A DNA stretch of 64,000 nt from Pisolithus tinctorius. Lineage: Eukaryota > Basidiomycota > Agaricomycetes > Boletales > Pisolithaceae. The stretch is taken from contig JANFAH010000033.1 of assembly GCA_024663395.1 (NCBI GenBank), positions 62,001 to 126,000 on the forward strand, in the 5' to 3' direction. Made by a program: the position numbers and the translations under genes. Below the pieces are notes generated by a model. The model was not told the DNA's origin. It ran no database searches and saw nothing but the letters and a program-made list of their open reading frames with translations. Shown here piece by piece: positions 1-10,659 of this stretch. Within the stretch, counting starts at the first letter, position 1. Each line of letters starts with the position of its first letter.

Positions 1-16
1 GCAGGCAGCGTCCAAT

Positions 17-428
17 CTACAAAAAACTTATCAACGCAATGCCTGAGCGGTAGCAAGGGGGGAACCTACTGGTTCTGGCACAGGCCGATATAACGTAGGC
101 AACGAGTAGACAAGGACTGGTGGTTTCCTGGTTCTGCATCCATTCATAGTCGCTCGAGCAATGAGCTTGGGAGCTGATGTCTGCGCGCAGATACGGGTGG
201 AGTAGAATCGTTGACGCTGTAGAATGCGGGTACGGCGCTACGATAAGAAACAACAACTGGAGGATAATGGTCACCCGTCTGCCCAAGGCGGACGTTGGCC
301 ATCGCAGCCTCATGGTAGACCTCACTGCCTTCAAAAAGTGAGGTGACGTTGAAGTTGCTAGCCCAGATCATGGTACCCACGCCGTGCATTTTGATATCTA
401 TCACAAGACACAGTCTAGTGGCTATCAC
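17..428 (-). CDS. partial exon(s) of a possible secreted/membrane family protein
   Basis: Not firmly recognised. On the minus strand two overlapping open frames run toward the window edge. One contains a Y-x-W-M-x-N-Q...P-C-L-L-V-A-Y..S-A-C stretch at about 60-140. This resembles the conserved N-terminal block of a large Agaricomycete family of single-pass membrane proteins, the same type inferred for the gene at 1045-2817. The frame changes between the two stretches, so at least one intron is needed, and the gene would continue left of the window. If correct, two relatives lie head to head. A chance open frame remains possible. Confidence 0.28.
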
Positions 429-1040
429 CGCTGCGGGGGCGATGATGAAAATCCACTAGGGATTACTTGGTTGGCCATCCAGGTAAGTTCCAAGGATGTG
501 TGAAGATGGAAACTTCAAACAGCTAGCTGCTTATATAACGGGAGGTCTCCCTGCAGTCTTGCCACTACTTCAACTTGTGGCCCTAGTTAATCCTATCATA
601 TGTGGGACCACTACGACGGAGGACGCTTTACATAGATGGGAAATTGAATTGTCACCCCATCCATCTCATCGAAACCTTCCGATGGCGGTTTAATGCATTT
701 GAAACTTCCATACACGTCCACGGTGGCTGCACACTATCTCAACGTGGCAAGCGTCAAGATAGCCGAATCGATAGTTCTTTCCAAAGCTGGATGCCATTTA
801 AATCTGGCCATCCATACCCGTGTTCCGTTACGTTCCTGAGCGAAGACGCATTTTGGGACGATGACGCGGAAAACTGGGATTTTTTGTTCTTGAGTTATTA
901 AGGCCATAACATCCGCTGATATTCCAATTCCCCGGCCCAGGCTTCGCAACATACACGCAGTGACTTCGAGCCACGTTCACGGGGTTCTTCCACCCGGCCT
1001 GTTCCAGAGAGCGCCGCCATCGACTGTCAAAGGAGGTATA
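429..1040. other. no gene recognised
   Basis: Short open frames on both strands overlap without any recognisable motif. The stretch lies between two inferred divergent relatives and may hold their promoters and 5' exons. Confidence 0.4.
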
Positions 1041-1044
1041 GTCA

Positions 1045-2817
1045 GTGCCCCAGGCCAACGTCCCGTGTGACATATTTGCGCCTCCACACCTTACTTTTGC
1101 CGCGCGGGCTTTCCTTCCTCCCATCCTTGGTCTGTTCCACTCCGGTCAAAGCAAGCTTCGAGGTCGAGCCGTCGAGGCTTTTGTCTTGGACGCTATGGCT
1201 TACAGCTGCCCTTCGGTTTCTGTACAATGTGCCTCGTACTTCACAAGCCAGTCCGGACTAGATCCATGTTGTGCCGCCCAGATGGTCGACCAATCCTGTG
1301 GGCTGAGCTGTTGGTCGTGGTTCAGACGTCCCTTGTAGACAGTTTCTGACATCTCATCCTGACAGACACGATATCGGCGAAGTCAAACTCAACCTTCAAA
1401 GAGAGTTTGTATATTCCTAATGCAACGACGGCTAGCTACACCACCTGGTCAATGCGCACAAGCCAACTGTATTCTATCCTGGATACTGACGATCGATATA
1501 CACAGTTCATGGGCAAGCTACAACCTCCTCAGTGCTTGCGCTATTTGCACGCAGCAGTCTACCTGGGCAAGGTGCGCCACTCGTCCACTCTGAAACCGCC
1601 GCTTTCGCTGACCCTGGCACAGCTGGGCCACATACAGTGCAAGTTGCGGAAACTACGTGTCTTCGACTACGTACGGCGTCCTTAGTACCTAATCGTAGGA
1701 TTCTCACGGGGAGCTAACAAGAAGCCTGTAGGTACTATCCTTGGGATCAAGGCTGCAGACTTCCGGAAAACGAAAAAATCCCATTCTTCGCGGCTACTAA
1801 TCGTACGCACCGGAGTTGGCGCTGCAATTATGTCAATTATCAAACTAATGCACCTCCCACAGCAATATATTGGACAAATGGTACATTCAACGAGAATGAA
1901 GCAGCTGTGAATGGATCATCAGGTATGTATGACTGGTACGTAAACGTATGGCGGAATCTTACCTTGCGTTAGGGACGCCCGACGTCACCGGACAACCACT
2001 TGCAAGCTCTTCACCCAGTGCGACGTCCACTTCATCTAGTTCTTCATCTGGCGCGATCATTGGTGGGATCGTCGGGGCCCTTGCCGTGATCGGTTTGGCA
2101 GGTTTCATACTCTGGTACATCGTTCGCCGGCGTCGACGCCAAGCTCGACTTCAACCGGCCTTCCAGCAATCTTCGTCTTCCCCGCCGCTGCCGCACCCTT
2201 CAATGGCCCAGACAGGAATTTCCCCTTTCAAAGTGACTTCAGCCCTGTCTTCGCAGGAGTTTCCTAATGCCAGCCAACACTTTGCTTCCCCCACGTCACC
2301 CATGATCACCTCACCACTCTCCGCCCCCATCACAGACGCCGCCGATATGATCTCTCCGTTCTTCTCACCCACACGTTCAGTACCCACCACGACCAAATCT
2401 GCAGAGGCACTTGTAGGAAGGAACGAATCTCCGCCACCACGGCGAGGGCGTATGAACCCCCCACCTTACTCACCTACTGCTCCGGCTGGATCATCATCGT
2501 CGTCGTCCCCCTCACCACCGCCTCCCAGGCATCCCTATCACTCGGAAAAGCGCATCAAACGTGTTGCAAACTGCTCCGTTGACACGGCGACCACAACCGC
2601 TGAGGCTGATTCGGCACCGCTTCAGGGGCCGCCATCAGCCAAGCCAATCTGTCATGCGGAAGCGAGGCCACAAGCCACGAGGATGCGCTCCGGAGAGAGT
2701 GAAGACAGCACTAGGAGTGCTGGCACAGTATTCACGAGTGTGGAAGTTGGTTCTGCTCACCAGCGCAACGCAAGGACGGATTCGAGAACTTCACGAAAGC
2801 GCCCACCCGTTGTCTGA
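1045..2817 (+). CDS. single-pass membrane protein, Ser-rich stalk and Pro/Ser-rich tail
   Basis: Multi-exon gene; the 3' part is clear and the 5' exons are tentative. The best exon junction is an intron at 1923-1972 (GTATGT...GTTAG) joining a frame rich in Asn and Trp (1732-1922) to the last exon (1973-2817). The last exon has a Ser/Thr-rich stalk, a membrane helix (G-A-I-I-G-G-I-V-G-A-L-A-V...) at about 2056-2118, an immediate R-R-R-R-R stop-transfer run, and a long Pro/Ser-rich, probably disordered cytoplasmic tail. Upstream, a cysteine-bearing block at about 1200-1290 and Y-N-L-L-S-A-C-A-I-C at about 1518-1550 match the extracellular layout of an expanded Agaricomycete family of unknown function. 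The ATG at 1948 lies inside the intron and is not the start. Likely at the cell surface, sensing or structural; function is not known. The exact start and the introns between 1290 and 1732 are unresolved. Confidence 0.5.
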
Positions 2818-3171
2818 TTGGTTAGGTTCCTTTCGTCTGAGCTATGTATGAGGAAGATGGGCCGTTTCACTGTTACTGTAGCCAAAACGACGACCGTTTA
2901 TGTTCTAGTTTGTTTGATCATCTCTAGGTAGAGATGGACGGATTGTAGTAATATACTAAACTTTATTCATGTGTATCACGAGGTGTTCGAGTGTCATCCG
3001 GGCTCGGGCTGTGGCAAGGGGTCACAAGATTAGTGGGTACGTAAATGCCGACTGGATCGGAATCAGAGATAAGATGAGATTATGTACATGCAATATGCAT
3101 GTCCGGTTTGCGGACCGTGAGGAAAAATCAAAGGAAATGTGTCCGATGAAGGTTTTGCGTATGGTTTAATG
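2818..3171. other. intergenic, no gene recognised
   Basis: 3' flank of the membrane gene. A nine-residue read-through near 3030-3065 (G-Y-V-N-A-D-W-I-G) faintly recalls the RNase H motif of copia elements but is too short to call. Confidence 0.4.
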
Positions 3172-3262
3172 TTCCAAGGTTTATAAATGGCAAGAAAGAG
3201 AACTCACTGACCTCACTTCTTCTCTCTAATCTCGGCGACCTTAATTTTCCCCTCATCACAAT
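3172..3262 (-). repeat. partial duplication of the GPN2 3' end
   Basis: About 80 bases match the end of GPN2 (about 3325-3410), including the last dozen codons, the TGA stop and the following 40 bases. The duplicate reads G-K-I-K-V-A-E-I-R-E-K-K-stop against [16 protein letters not shown] in GPN2. It lies about 150 bp downstream in the same orientation, so it is a small tandem duplication of the gene tail. Confidence 0.6.
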
Positions 3263-3367
3263 GTTTGTTTGCGTAGATGATTGTGTCTGATAGCACGGCA
3301 AACAAGTTTTGGTGCATAGTTTAATGCTTTGGATTATGAAAATGGCAAAGAAGATAACTCGCTAACC

Positions 3368-4621
3368 TCATTTCCTTTCTCTGATTCCGACTGATTTAAC
3401 TTTCCGTTCTTCAGGACGTTTCATTCTCTCTGCGGCAGTCTGCGCCTGAACGATCTCGCCCTCTCTCCTCCACTCTTTTTTCTCATACGCATCGTATTCC
3501 TCTCTAGCATCTATCCAGCGTTCCTGAACATCTTGCACGTCTCCAGGAAGTGGTCCTGCTGCAGTCGAGAAGAGGGAGAATGCATTGGGCCGAGCGGACG
3601 CAGGATCTGCAGAACTATCAATAGTGCCCTCTGGTGCGGGAGCTTCCTTTGGAGGAACGAATATATATCCAGTTGCACGATCAATGGCTCGCGCGAGGTG
3701 GAGCATGGAAGCTTTGTCCTTTTTGACCCAACATATGTCAACCTTACGCAGCGAACGGCGACAGAAAGAGCAGGAAGCTGCTGCATACCTCAACAGCCAG
3801 CGTCTCGAATCCTACGAGACCGAAATCTTCGATGACGGATATCAATGCCATGTTAAGTGCTGTGAACCGTGGGGAGACCGTATTGAGGGCATTCTCAAGG
3901 TGTGACAGATCCTGGACTTCAGTGTAGAAGTCAAGGTTAAAGTCTATACGATTTCAAGAGGGCTGGTCAAACTTGTGTGTGAGGTGGTATCACAATCTAT
4001 CATATACCTAGATCACCATAGTGCGATAGGAGGTCGATCTTTGACAAAACGTTGATGTGAGGCAGTTCCAGCTGAAGCATCGTTCGAAGGGACAGTAGAA
4101 GAACGGATACATACTTGGCGGCGTCGGTGACGTAGTGTGCGTCACACAAGTGCACGGCAGCTAGCTGATTACGATGGCGGGTGAGCTCCGGCCCGTGGAT
4201 ATACGGTTCGATTAGTAGAAGAACGCACTCGGAATCCAATCTTCAATAGTCGTTGTATGATGCGTTTCAGCGATTCGTGATTCGTCCCGACCTCCACCTG
4301 ACCAGGAATATCGAACAGCACATAGGCATCTTTGCCGAGTTCGTTAAGACGAGACTCGAGCCAATCAAAGTTCGCCTCTAGATATTCCATGCAATAGAGC
4401 ATCCCGCCGTTTGGACCAAGACCATGTGCATCCATCGCGTCCTGGAGGGCGATGAGAGAGGATATGTCGATCGCACATGGATATGGAATGTTCTCGTTGG
4501 CGGGGTCGAGGTTGACGATGGAAATGGGGCGTTGGAGTGCTGAGAAGAGCTGGTGTTTTCCATAGCAGTACGTGGATTTTCCGCTCCCAGGTGCACCACA
4601 GACCACCTCACCAAATGGCAT
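3368..4621 (-). CDS. GPN2: GPN-loop GTPase 2 (four exons)
   Basis: GPN-loop GTPases (Npa3/Gpn family) help assemble and import RNA polymerase II. Exons read 4621-4229, 4164-4008, 3943-3789 and 3718-3368, with introns of 64, 64 and 70 bp (donors GTGCGT, GTATAT, GTATGC); the spliced frame is 351 residues, normal for the family. The N-terminus has the P-loop G-A-P-G-S-G-K-S-T, then N-L-D-P-A-N-E, the D-I-P-G-Q-V-E G3 motif, and in exon 2 the S-K-I-D base-recognition motif after [14 protein letters not shown]. The start is the ATG at 4621; open sequence continues upstream only through a TTG codon. The third intron ends in an A-rich AAAAAG acceptor, which is unusual but keeps the family sequence continuous. 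The frame is intact. Related fragments lie at 3172-3262 (3' end) and 62430-62665 (5' end). Confidence 0.92.
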
Positions 4622-4944
4622 CCTTGCAGTAGTTGAAGACAAAAGAACTCGATGATGTAATGCGTTGTTTCCAACACACAGTTACCTGTCTTGGATAGTT
4701 TGCCCCTGTCGTGTGGTATGTTACTTCTTTCTTTTCCCCCTTTTTGTTGCATTTCTTGTATCGCCTCTCGCGCATACGCTTGATATCACACGCCGATCTA
4801 CGCTCTGTCATCGGATCTTGAGTGTTTCTCACCTACGAGTGAGTACCCCAGTCACATCCGCCGGTAACTAGTGATTAAGGATTCAGAGAACAGATAGACG
4901 GAATAAGCACCATAGAGCCCTGTCAGTTTCACCGACCCTCGTGG
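4622..4944. promoter_or_regulatory. GPN2 upstream region
   Basis: Gap between the GPN2 start and the SGF29-like remnant, expected to hold the GPN2 promoter. Part of it (up to about 4665) is also recognisable in the GPN2 fragment near 62660. No gene seen. Confidence 0.35.
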
Positions 4945-5722
4945 TTGCGTTTGCTGCGGGTTCGCAGGTTGCGCAAGGCTCAACAGGACCTGTACCCGCC
5001 AAGGGTTGTAAGGGGGCGTTGGAAGCAGTTACCTCTGCTAGAAGGTCGTAAGGTGGCTTTCCGTCCACCAATAGGGGTGACTGCGGATGGCAGCAATACA
5101 GACAGCGATGCAAACAGACGGCTACCGGCTGTTATCACCCAGTGTATTGATCAGGACAAGAATCGGTACACCAAACCTCTTGGCACGCATCAGCAAAACT
5201 ACAGCCATCTTAATTTTACTTAATTACAACCGGCGTAAACGCCTGTTTTTGCTCGCAGGTATGAAGTCCAGGAGGACGGACAGCCTGGCTGGCCAGTAAG
5301 AAATATTTCTACTCTTGCGTACCGTTGCTCACGCTACATAAGTGAAGGCGTTATATTACCACACTCTGAGCGTTCATTTCACTTCCGGACCCTAACCTTC
5401 CGCCAAACAGCCTAGCCCACCCCAACGCCTATGAAGAATCCCCAGCAGGGTCAACAGTGATGGCTCTATATCCAGACACCAGTTTCTTTTACCCTGCAAA
5501 AGTGATCGCAGCTTCCAGTAACTCTCACCCCCCTTGTCAGGTGAGTTTTCCTTGTGGAGAGACACATCCGAATTTCACGGGATTTGTGCGCTAGTGTTTC
5601 GTCCAAATATTAGTATGACGACGTATACGCTCAAGTTCGAGGAGGACGATGATCAAGAACATGCTGTATCAGCACGGTCTCGTTTTAGGGTATCTAATAT
5701 CTGGTCCTTAACTGCTATGTAA
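4945..5722 (+). pseudogene. SGF29: SGF29-like remnant (SAGA subunit, tudor-domain part)
   Basis: SGF29 is the SAGA subunit whose double tudor domain reads H3K4 methylation. The first piece contains Q-L-P-L-L-E-G-R-K-V-A-F-R-P-P and C-I-D-Q-D-K-N-R. An intron (about 5167-5258, ending CTCGCAG) then restores R-Y-E-V-Q-E-D-G-Q-P-G. Later come P-D-P-N-L-P-P and A-G-S-T-V-M-A-L-Y-P-D-T-S-F-F-Y-P-A-K-V-I-A, and after another intron Y-T-L-K-F-E-E-D-D-D-Q-E-H-A-V. The order matches SGF29, but the N-terminal coiled coil is absent, a few residues are missing after Y-E-V-Q, the frame shifts near 5390 and again at the last intron, and the usual end is replaced by unrelated sequence. I read it as a truncated, decayed copy; a poorly spliced functional gene is less likely. 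Confidence 0.62.
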
Positions 5723-6569
5723 GACTCCAACTTCAGCTTCAGGAATGCACCCATCAGGAAATTAACCAAATACTATCCGTGCTTTTTATGGAATTATTTG
5801 TCTATTTTGACTATTATGGCTATTTCCGGTCACACTCAATACAGACAAAGTTTAGATTAGTCAAAATAGTTAAAATAGTCAAGATAGTATTTCTCGAAAA
5901 GTTCAAAAGTCAAACTAGTCAAGATAGTAGTAGTAGTAAATAAAGTGTTATTCCGCGCCATATACCGTATATACAGGGGTCTCTGTTCATTTAGTACTCG
6001 AGTTATATATGCTACCTAATGCCTAACTGCTTCTCAAGTTTGTGTCCCAGATGGTTGGCCACATGGTTGTTCTAACACCTTTTGAGTACTATCTGCAAGC
6101 ACTCGCTCACTAAGTCTTTACCTGCGCTCACCACAGTCAAAATACATGCATCCATCAAAAGAGAACCCTTGTCTTGGAAGTGTTCGAGTGACTCTTGTTA
6201 TGCGGATGAGAATCGGGTGAGTGTGACGTGGGCAGTATGCAGAAGGAGCGAGATGGAACAGGGGTGTGTCGTCCAGAAGACGAACTGCTACCTCGCTTCA
6301 CACTCTCGACTCGAGTGCGCTTACTAAATGTGTAGATAGATTCAAACAGCTAGCCGAAGTCTTAAACCTACCTTACCTCAAGGTGGAGCATCTAAAATGG
6401 CCGGTGGGAACAGTGGACTAATGGGGAGCCCTAGGCTCTGCCATTAGGGCATTTGCTCGCTGGTAAGGACTGGTAGGCCACAGGAGGCCCATGCTAGTAT
6501 GTCGAATTAGTTAGAATAGTGCAACATAGGGTAAATGCTCCCTCACGCACTTTAATTCAGAATTAAAAA
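5723..6569. other. intergenic, AT-rich, repeats, no gene recognised
   Basis: Contains the TAGTC-rich stretch (5810-5945) and an A15 tract at about 6564-6579 next to the SSN6 remnant. Small open frames show no recognisable motif. Confidence 0.4.
5810..5945. repeat. TAGTCAAAATAGT-type short repeats
   Basis: Both orientations of a TAGTC(A)n motif recur irregularly (TTTTGACTATT, then TAGTCAAAATAGTTAAAATAGTCAAGATAGT) and end in a TAG triplet run. A similar array is at 62045-62240. Confidence 0.55.
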
Positions 6570-8340
6570 AAAAAAAAAAGAGTGTGCTTACTGTCTGTTT
6601 CCTCCGTCATGGGACTGAGCGGTCGCTTGAGGGATGACGCTCTGGACGAAGCAGGTGAAGGACTGTTGGAGGATGACATGGATCGACGATGGGGGGTGGC
6701 ATCGTGTAGCGAATTGATGGTGTGGCGACTTGCATTAGACAGCATCGGCAAGTGCCTCATCGCATTGTAGTTGTCATGCACAGAAGCCGATTGCTTGGCA
6801 GGACGGGTCTGGGACAAGTTAACTAACGCATCAGTGACACCCTCATCATAATCCTCATCTACCACTCGGGATGGCAGGCATGGGGTGGCACTAGTCAGAG
6901 ATGGCTATAGTGAATGATTTCCAGAACCGCTCGAACTTGTCGTGTCCTGTCCATCCTTCACTGAGAATGAAGGAACCTTGAATGATGCAGGTAGATTAGT
7001 GGGTAAGCCAGAGTCATCCTTGGCCCGACGTTGACGCTTCTTCCTCTTTGGGGCATCACTAGGGATCGACCCACTGATACTTTGTGTGTCTGAATCCTTG
7101 TCCTTCGCTGGTTGTGGCTGCTTCCTCCTGTTCTTTGAGTCGGCTGATGAAGGCTCTGGAGACATAGACATGTGAATATTTGTATGTAGCAGAACACGAG
7201 GTACTGCCTCTGGTGAGTTGACAACCAAACTCGAGTGCCTTCTCGACTCCACATCTTGCTCCACCGGACGTTCGTGCATGTCGAATCTGGCAGGATTGTA
7301 GCGCCAGTGCCTGCTTTCGGGAGGACCCAAAGGTTGATGGGCCACCGGGGGGCTTCGAGTCCCAATGAGGCCGCAAGTGATGAGCAGAGCGAGGCAACGT
7401 CTCCATGGGACTCAGGGCGTGGGAGGCATAGTAAGGTTGCTGCGAAGGGTGAGTCAGATATTCGGAACGTCCGCGGTGGTTGCGATCCTCCCAGTCACGA
7501 TGGTGCTCCGGGTGAGGACCACAGCAATCCCAGGCCATATCGTGATCTGCTGCACGTAGCTCATGTGGATACGAAGGCGGTGTACGCTGGGAAGCCGGAA
7601 TGCTCGGCTGAGCCGGCTCGATTGGCTGACAACTTGGAGGAGGGTAGGCCGGGAAGGTGGAAACAGGAGAGCGAGGGCAAGTGGGATGGGGAGCAGGTGA
7701 CGCCGATCCCGAAGGGACACGTAGTGGGCAGTTGAAGTACTCCAAGTGCTGTGCTAGATCCTGGTTGGCGGAAGATCGCAGTTCTTCTGTCGAGAGCTGC
7801 TGTTGTGGGACGGGGTGGTGCAGCAAGAGACATGGGTGACTGGCAGGGCCATGACCAACACTATCCCGGGAAGGGCCAGAGAAGTCGTGGTGATGGGGGC
7901 GATTGACGTCCATGGGGGCAAGTGGGGTGTGAGAGGTGGTGCCACGATTCATCGATGGAAACAGGAGGGGGAGGACCCCTGAATGGAGGAGAGGCACGGC
8001 TAACAGGCACAGGAGGCAGGGGCAAATGAAGGCTATTGTTATTTCCTGGACCTCTAGAGTCGGACCTAAGTAAGGGGCGGGTGGAAGCCGACTGAAGGAG
8101 GAGCGGAGGGCCACTCAAGCCGGGTGGAAGTGTAGACAGGTTAGCATAGGCATTCGGGTGAACGTCTTGCGGACCAGGGGCAGTGGGAAGCTGACCACCA
8201 GTTGCTTGGGCATTCTTTAGCAACTGTAGTCACTGTGAGATGACATGACACACCTCAGAGATGTATGGGTTGATTCAGATGGTGCGCGAGTATGCGTCCA
8301 GCGCAGAGTCTGGGATACTAATTAGTAGAGGCTGCCACCA
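6570..8340 (-). pseudogene. SSN6: SSN6/CYC8 corepressor remnant, C-terminal part only
   Basis: Ssn6/Cyc8 is the TPR-containing partner of Tup1 in global repression. Read on the minus strand from about 8340: a TPR piece (A-L-D-A-Y-S-R-T-I, stop, I-N-P-Y-I-S-E-V), then L-Q-L-L-K-N-A-Q-A-T-G-G-Q-L-P, D-V-H-P-N-A-Y-A-N, G-L-S-G-P-P-L-L-L-Q, S-P-P-F-R-G-P-P-P-P, a D-V-N-R-P-H-H-H-D-F block, a basic K-R-K-K-R-Q-R-R-A-K segment, and V-D-E-D-Y-D-E-G-V-T-D-A-L. These follow the order of basidiomycete Ssn6 tails. Damage: an in-frame TGA at 8275-8277 (probably from CGA), loss of most of the last TPR between I-N-P-Y-I-S-E-V and L-Q-L-L-K-N, frameshifts near 7930 and 7300, a stop at about 6905, and loss of all upstream TPRs, replaced by tandem repeats. 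Clearly non-functional; an intact copy is expected elsewhere. Confidence 0.72.
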
Positions 8341-8534
8341 GTCAACTTGATAGATGGACCTGCTTCGACTCAAGCCCATGCACCTGGTTAGGCCGTATGA
8401 GACGGTCAGCGGAGGCTGACAATTGGCCATTGGTGACGGGCCAGCGGAAGTTGAGCCCATGTATGGCTTGTGCACGTGGGTTACATGAGAGCCATGAACC
8501 TATTGTCACCTTGTAGTATGGGAGAGCCCAACTG

Positions 8535-8830
8535 ATGAGTGTCACCATGTAGTACAGCTGAGCCTGAGAGGAAATGTTGTCATGAGGAATGGTGCAGCTG
8601 TGGTTTGAATTGTCATTGTCAGTTACAAGCAGGCTGGGGAGTAAGTGTCATCATGGACTATGGGGGGGGGGCCAATAAATGAGTGTCACCATAGCATACA
8701 GCTGAGCCCATAAGTAGGAGTCACTATAGAGAATGGCCGCGCAGAGGTTAGAATTGTCATCATGGGGTACAAGCCAGCTGTGGGACTAGGGTGTAGCCAC
8801 TGCAATATGAGTAGTCCCAGGTAAGCCCAG
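8535..8830. repeat. two tandem copies of a ~146-bp unit
   Basis: GAGTGTCACCATGTAGTACA at about 8537 recurs as GAGTGTCACCATAGCATACA at about 8683, and GAATTGTCATTGTCAGTTAC at about 8608 recurs as GAATTGTCATCATGGGGTAC at about 8753, giving a spacing near 146 bp. Homopolymer G9 at about 8663. No coding content. Confidence 0.6.
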
Positions 8831-8874
8831 AGTTGGGTGTCCCCAGAAGGTATGGATGGGCTCAGTGCCTGAGT

Positions 8875-10175
8875 TCACCCCTGGCAGCACTGTCATGCAA
8901 GCCGGCCCAACACCAATGCCATGCTAGCTGTCCCGGCAACACTGCCACGTGGGCCGGCCCACCACAAATGCCATGCAGGCCATCCTGGGACGAATGCCAT
9001 GCAAGCCGGGCCAACACCAATGCAATATGAATAGGCCCAATACCAATGCCATGCAGGTTGGCACAACACCAATGCCATGCTGGCTGTCCTGGGATCGATT
9101 CCACGTGGGCAGACCCAATACCAATGCCATCCAACGTGTCCCAGCACCAAAGCAATGTGATCCAGGCCAACACAAACCCAGGACTAATGCCATGGAAGCT
9201 GTCCATGCCGGCACTGATTGAATGTGAACCAGCACAATGCCACGTGCTCCGGCACATCGCCACTGCCTTGGGGCCATCATGGAAGCTGTCCTGGCACCGA
9301 TGTATTGTAAGCCGGCACCGGCACCAGGTCCATGTGTTCCAGCACATCCCCAATGCCATGGGGCCATCATGCAGGCCATCCTGGCACCATTGGAATGTGT
9401 TCCAGCACAACACCAATGCCATGGAAGCCGTGCCGGAACCAATGCCATATGTTCTGGCCATCCCAAATACCATGAGGCCTATCGTGCAGGCCATTCTGGC
9501 GCCATTGTAATGTGTACTGGCACCAGTTCCATGTATTCCAGCATATCCCCAATGCCACAGGTCCATCATGCAAACCATCCCGGCACCTTTGTAATGAGTT
9601 CCGGCACATCCCCAATGCCATGGAGGGTGTCCCGGCACCAGCTCTATGTATTCCAGCATATCCCCAATGTGATAGGTCCATCATGCAAGCCATCCTGGAA
9701 CCTTTGCAATTAGTGCCAGCACATCCCCAATGCCATGGGACCATCATGCAGGCCATTCCGGCACCATTGTAATGTAATGTGTTCCGGCACAACACCAATG
9801 CCGTGGAAGCCGTCCTGGAACCCATGCCATTGTAATGTGTTCTGGCACAGCACCAATGCCATGGAAGCCGGCCCGGCACTGGTTCCATGTATTCCGGCAT
9901 ATCCCCAATTCCATGACTCCATCATGCAAGCCATCCCAGCACCATCGTAATGTGTTCTGGCACAACACCAACACCGTGGAAGCCGTGCTGGCACCTATGC
10001 CATATGTTCCGGCACATCCCCAATTCCATGAGGCCATCATGCAGGCTGTCACAGCACCATTGTAAGGAGTTCTGGCACATCCACCAATGCCATGAGGCCA
10101 TCAGTCAAGCTGTCCCGGCACCAATGGCATGGAGGCCCACCCAGAAATCATACCATGCCATGCCTGACCTGCCTG
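8875..10175. repeat. degenerate minisatellite, 30-36 bp units
   Basis: About 1.3 kb of diverged tandem units built around CCAATGCCATG, GGCCATCATGCAGGC and GTTCCGGCAC. Early units (8880-9200) are shorter; later ones form higher-order blocks in which a CCATTGTAATGTGTTCCGGC unit alternates with an ATCCCCAATGCCATG unit. Long open frames on both strands (for example His/Trp-rich on minus) are by-products of a repeat lacking stops and should not be annotated as genes. It sits between the truncated SSN6 remnant and the transposon gene block. Confidence 0.85.
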
Positions 10176-10659
10176 ACCTCCCGGGAGCAGGTCCACAGTG
10201 TATGTATGTACTGGTACCAGTACCATGCCAGAGATGCATGTATTACCACAATGGTGGCTCTGGTAATGACCAGAAGACTAGCCAACTACCCAGTACATTT
10301 AAACTGTGAATTCAATGCCTTACGGCCTCCAGGAAGCCAGAACAATACCATGAAAGCCACCATCATGCTATACAGCAAAAGCAATTGAGTTATGCCAGCC
10401 AGTCATCATTCAATCATCTAGGTGAACCATGACTCCATTGGCCCTTAGCACTTGTCACACCACGGCCTTGGTACAGACATCACCGTACCAGATTGGTTTT
10501 CCAGTATCTGAAGCATACAGTAACAACTACCAGCAGCGGTAGCTACTTCTTCCTGGAGATCGCATTTTGACAATATAGAATATATTGCTCCAGCTAACAA
10601 AGTACAAGTACAAAGACAAAAAAACACGAATGGATTGTGAAATGACATGTACATTAATG
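10176..10659. other. spacer, no gene recognised
   Basis: Fading repeat units to about 10220, then unique AT-rich sequence containing the 3' flank of the Zn2Cys6 gene. Nothing else seen. Confidence 0.4.

Noticed and set aside
1948..1972. ATG at 1948 as start of the membrane protein
   Set aside because: It lies inside a GTATGT...GTTAG intron; coding continues upstream of it in the spliced frame.
3001..3100. Ty1/copia RNase H remnant (G-Y-V-N-A-D-W-I-G)
   Set aside because: Only nine residues resemble the motif, with no neighbouring copia domains.
6560..6580. Poly(A) tail proving retroposition of the SSN6 copy
   Set aside because: The A15 tract is on the strand opposite to SSN6 sense (a T run in sense), and intron-like junctions remain in the copy.
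8862..10309. Long open frames on both strands in the minisatellite
   Set aside because: Repeat units lacking stops in several frames give mirror-image low-complexity frames (His/Trp or Ala/Pro/Cys-rich); no start context, introns or motifs.
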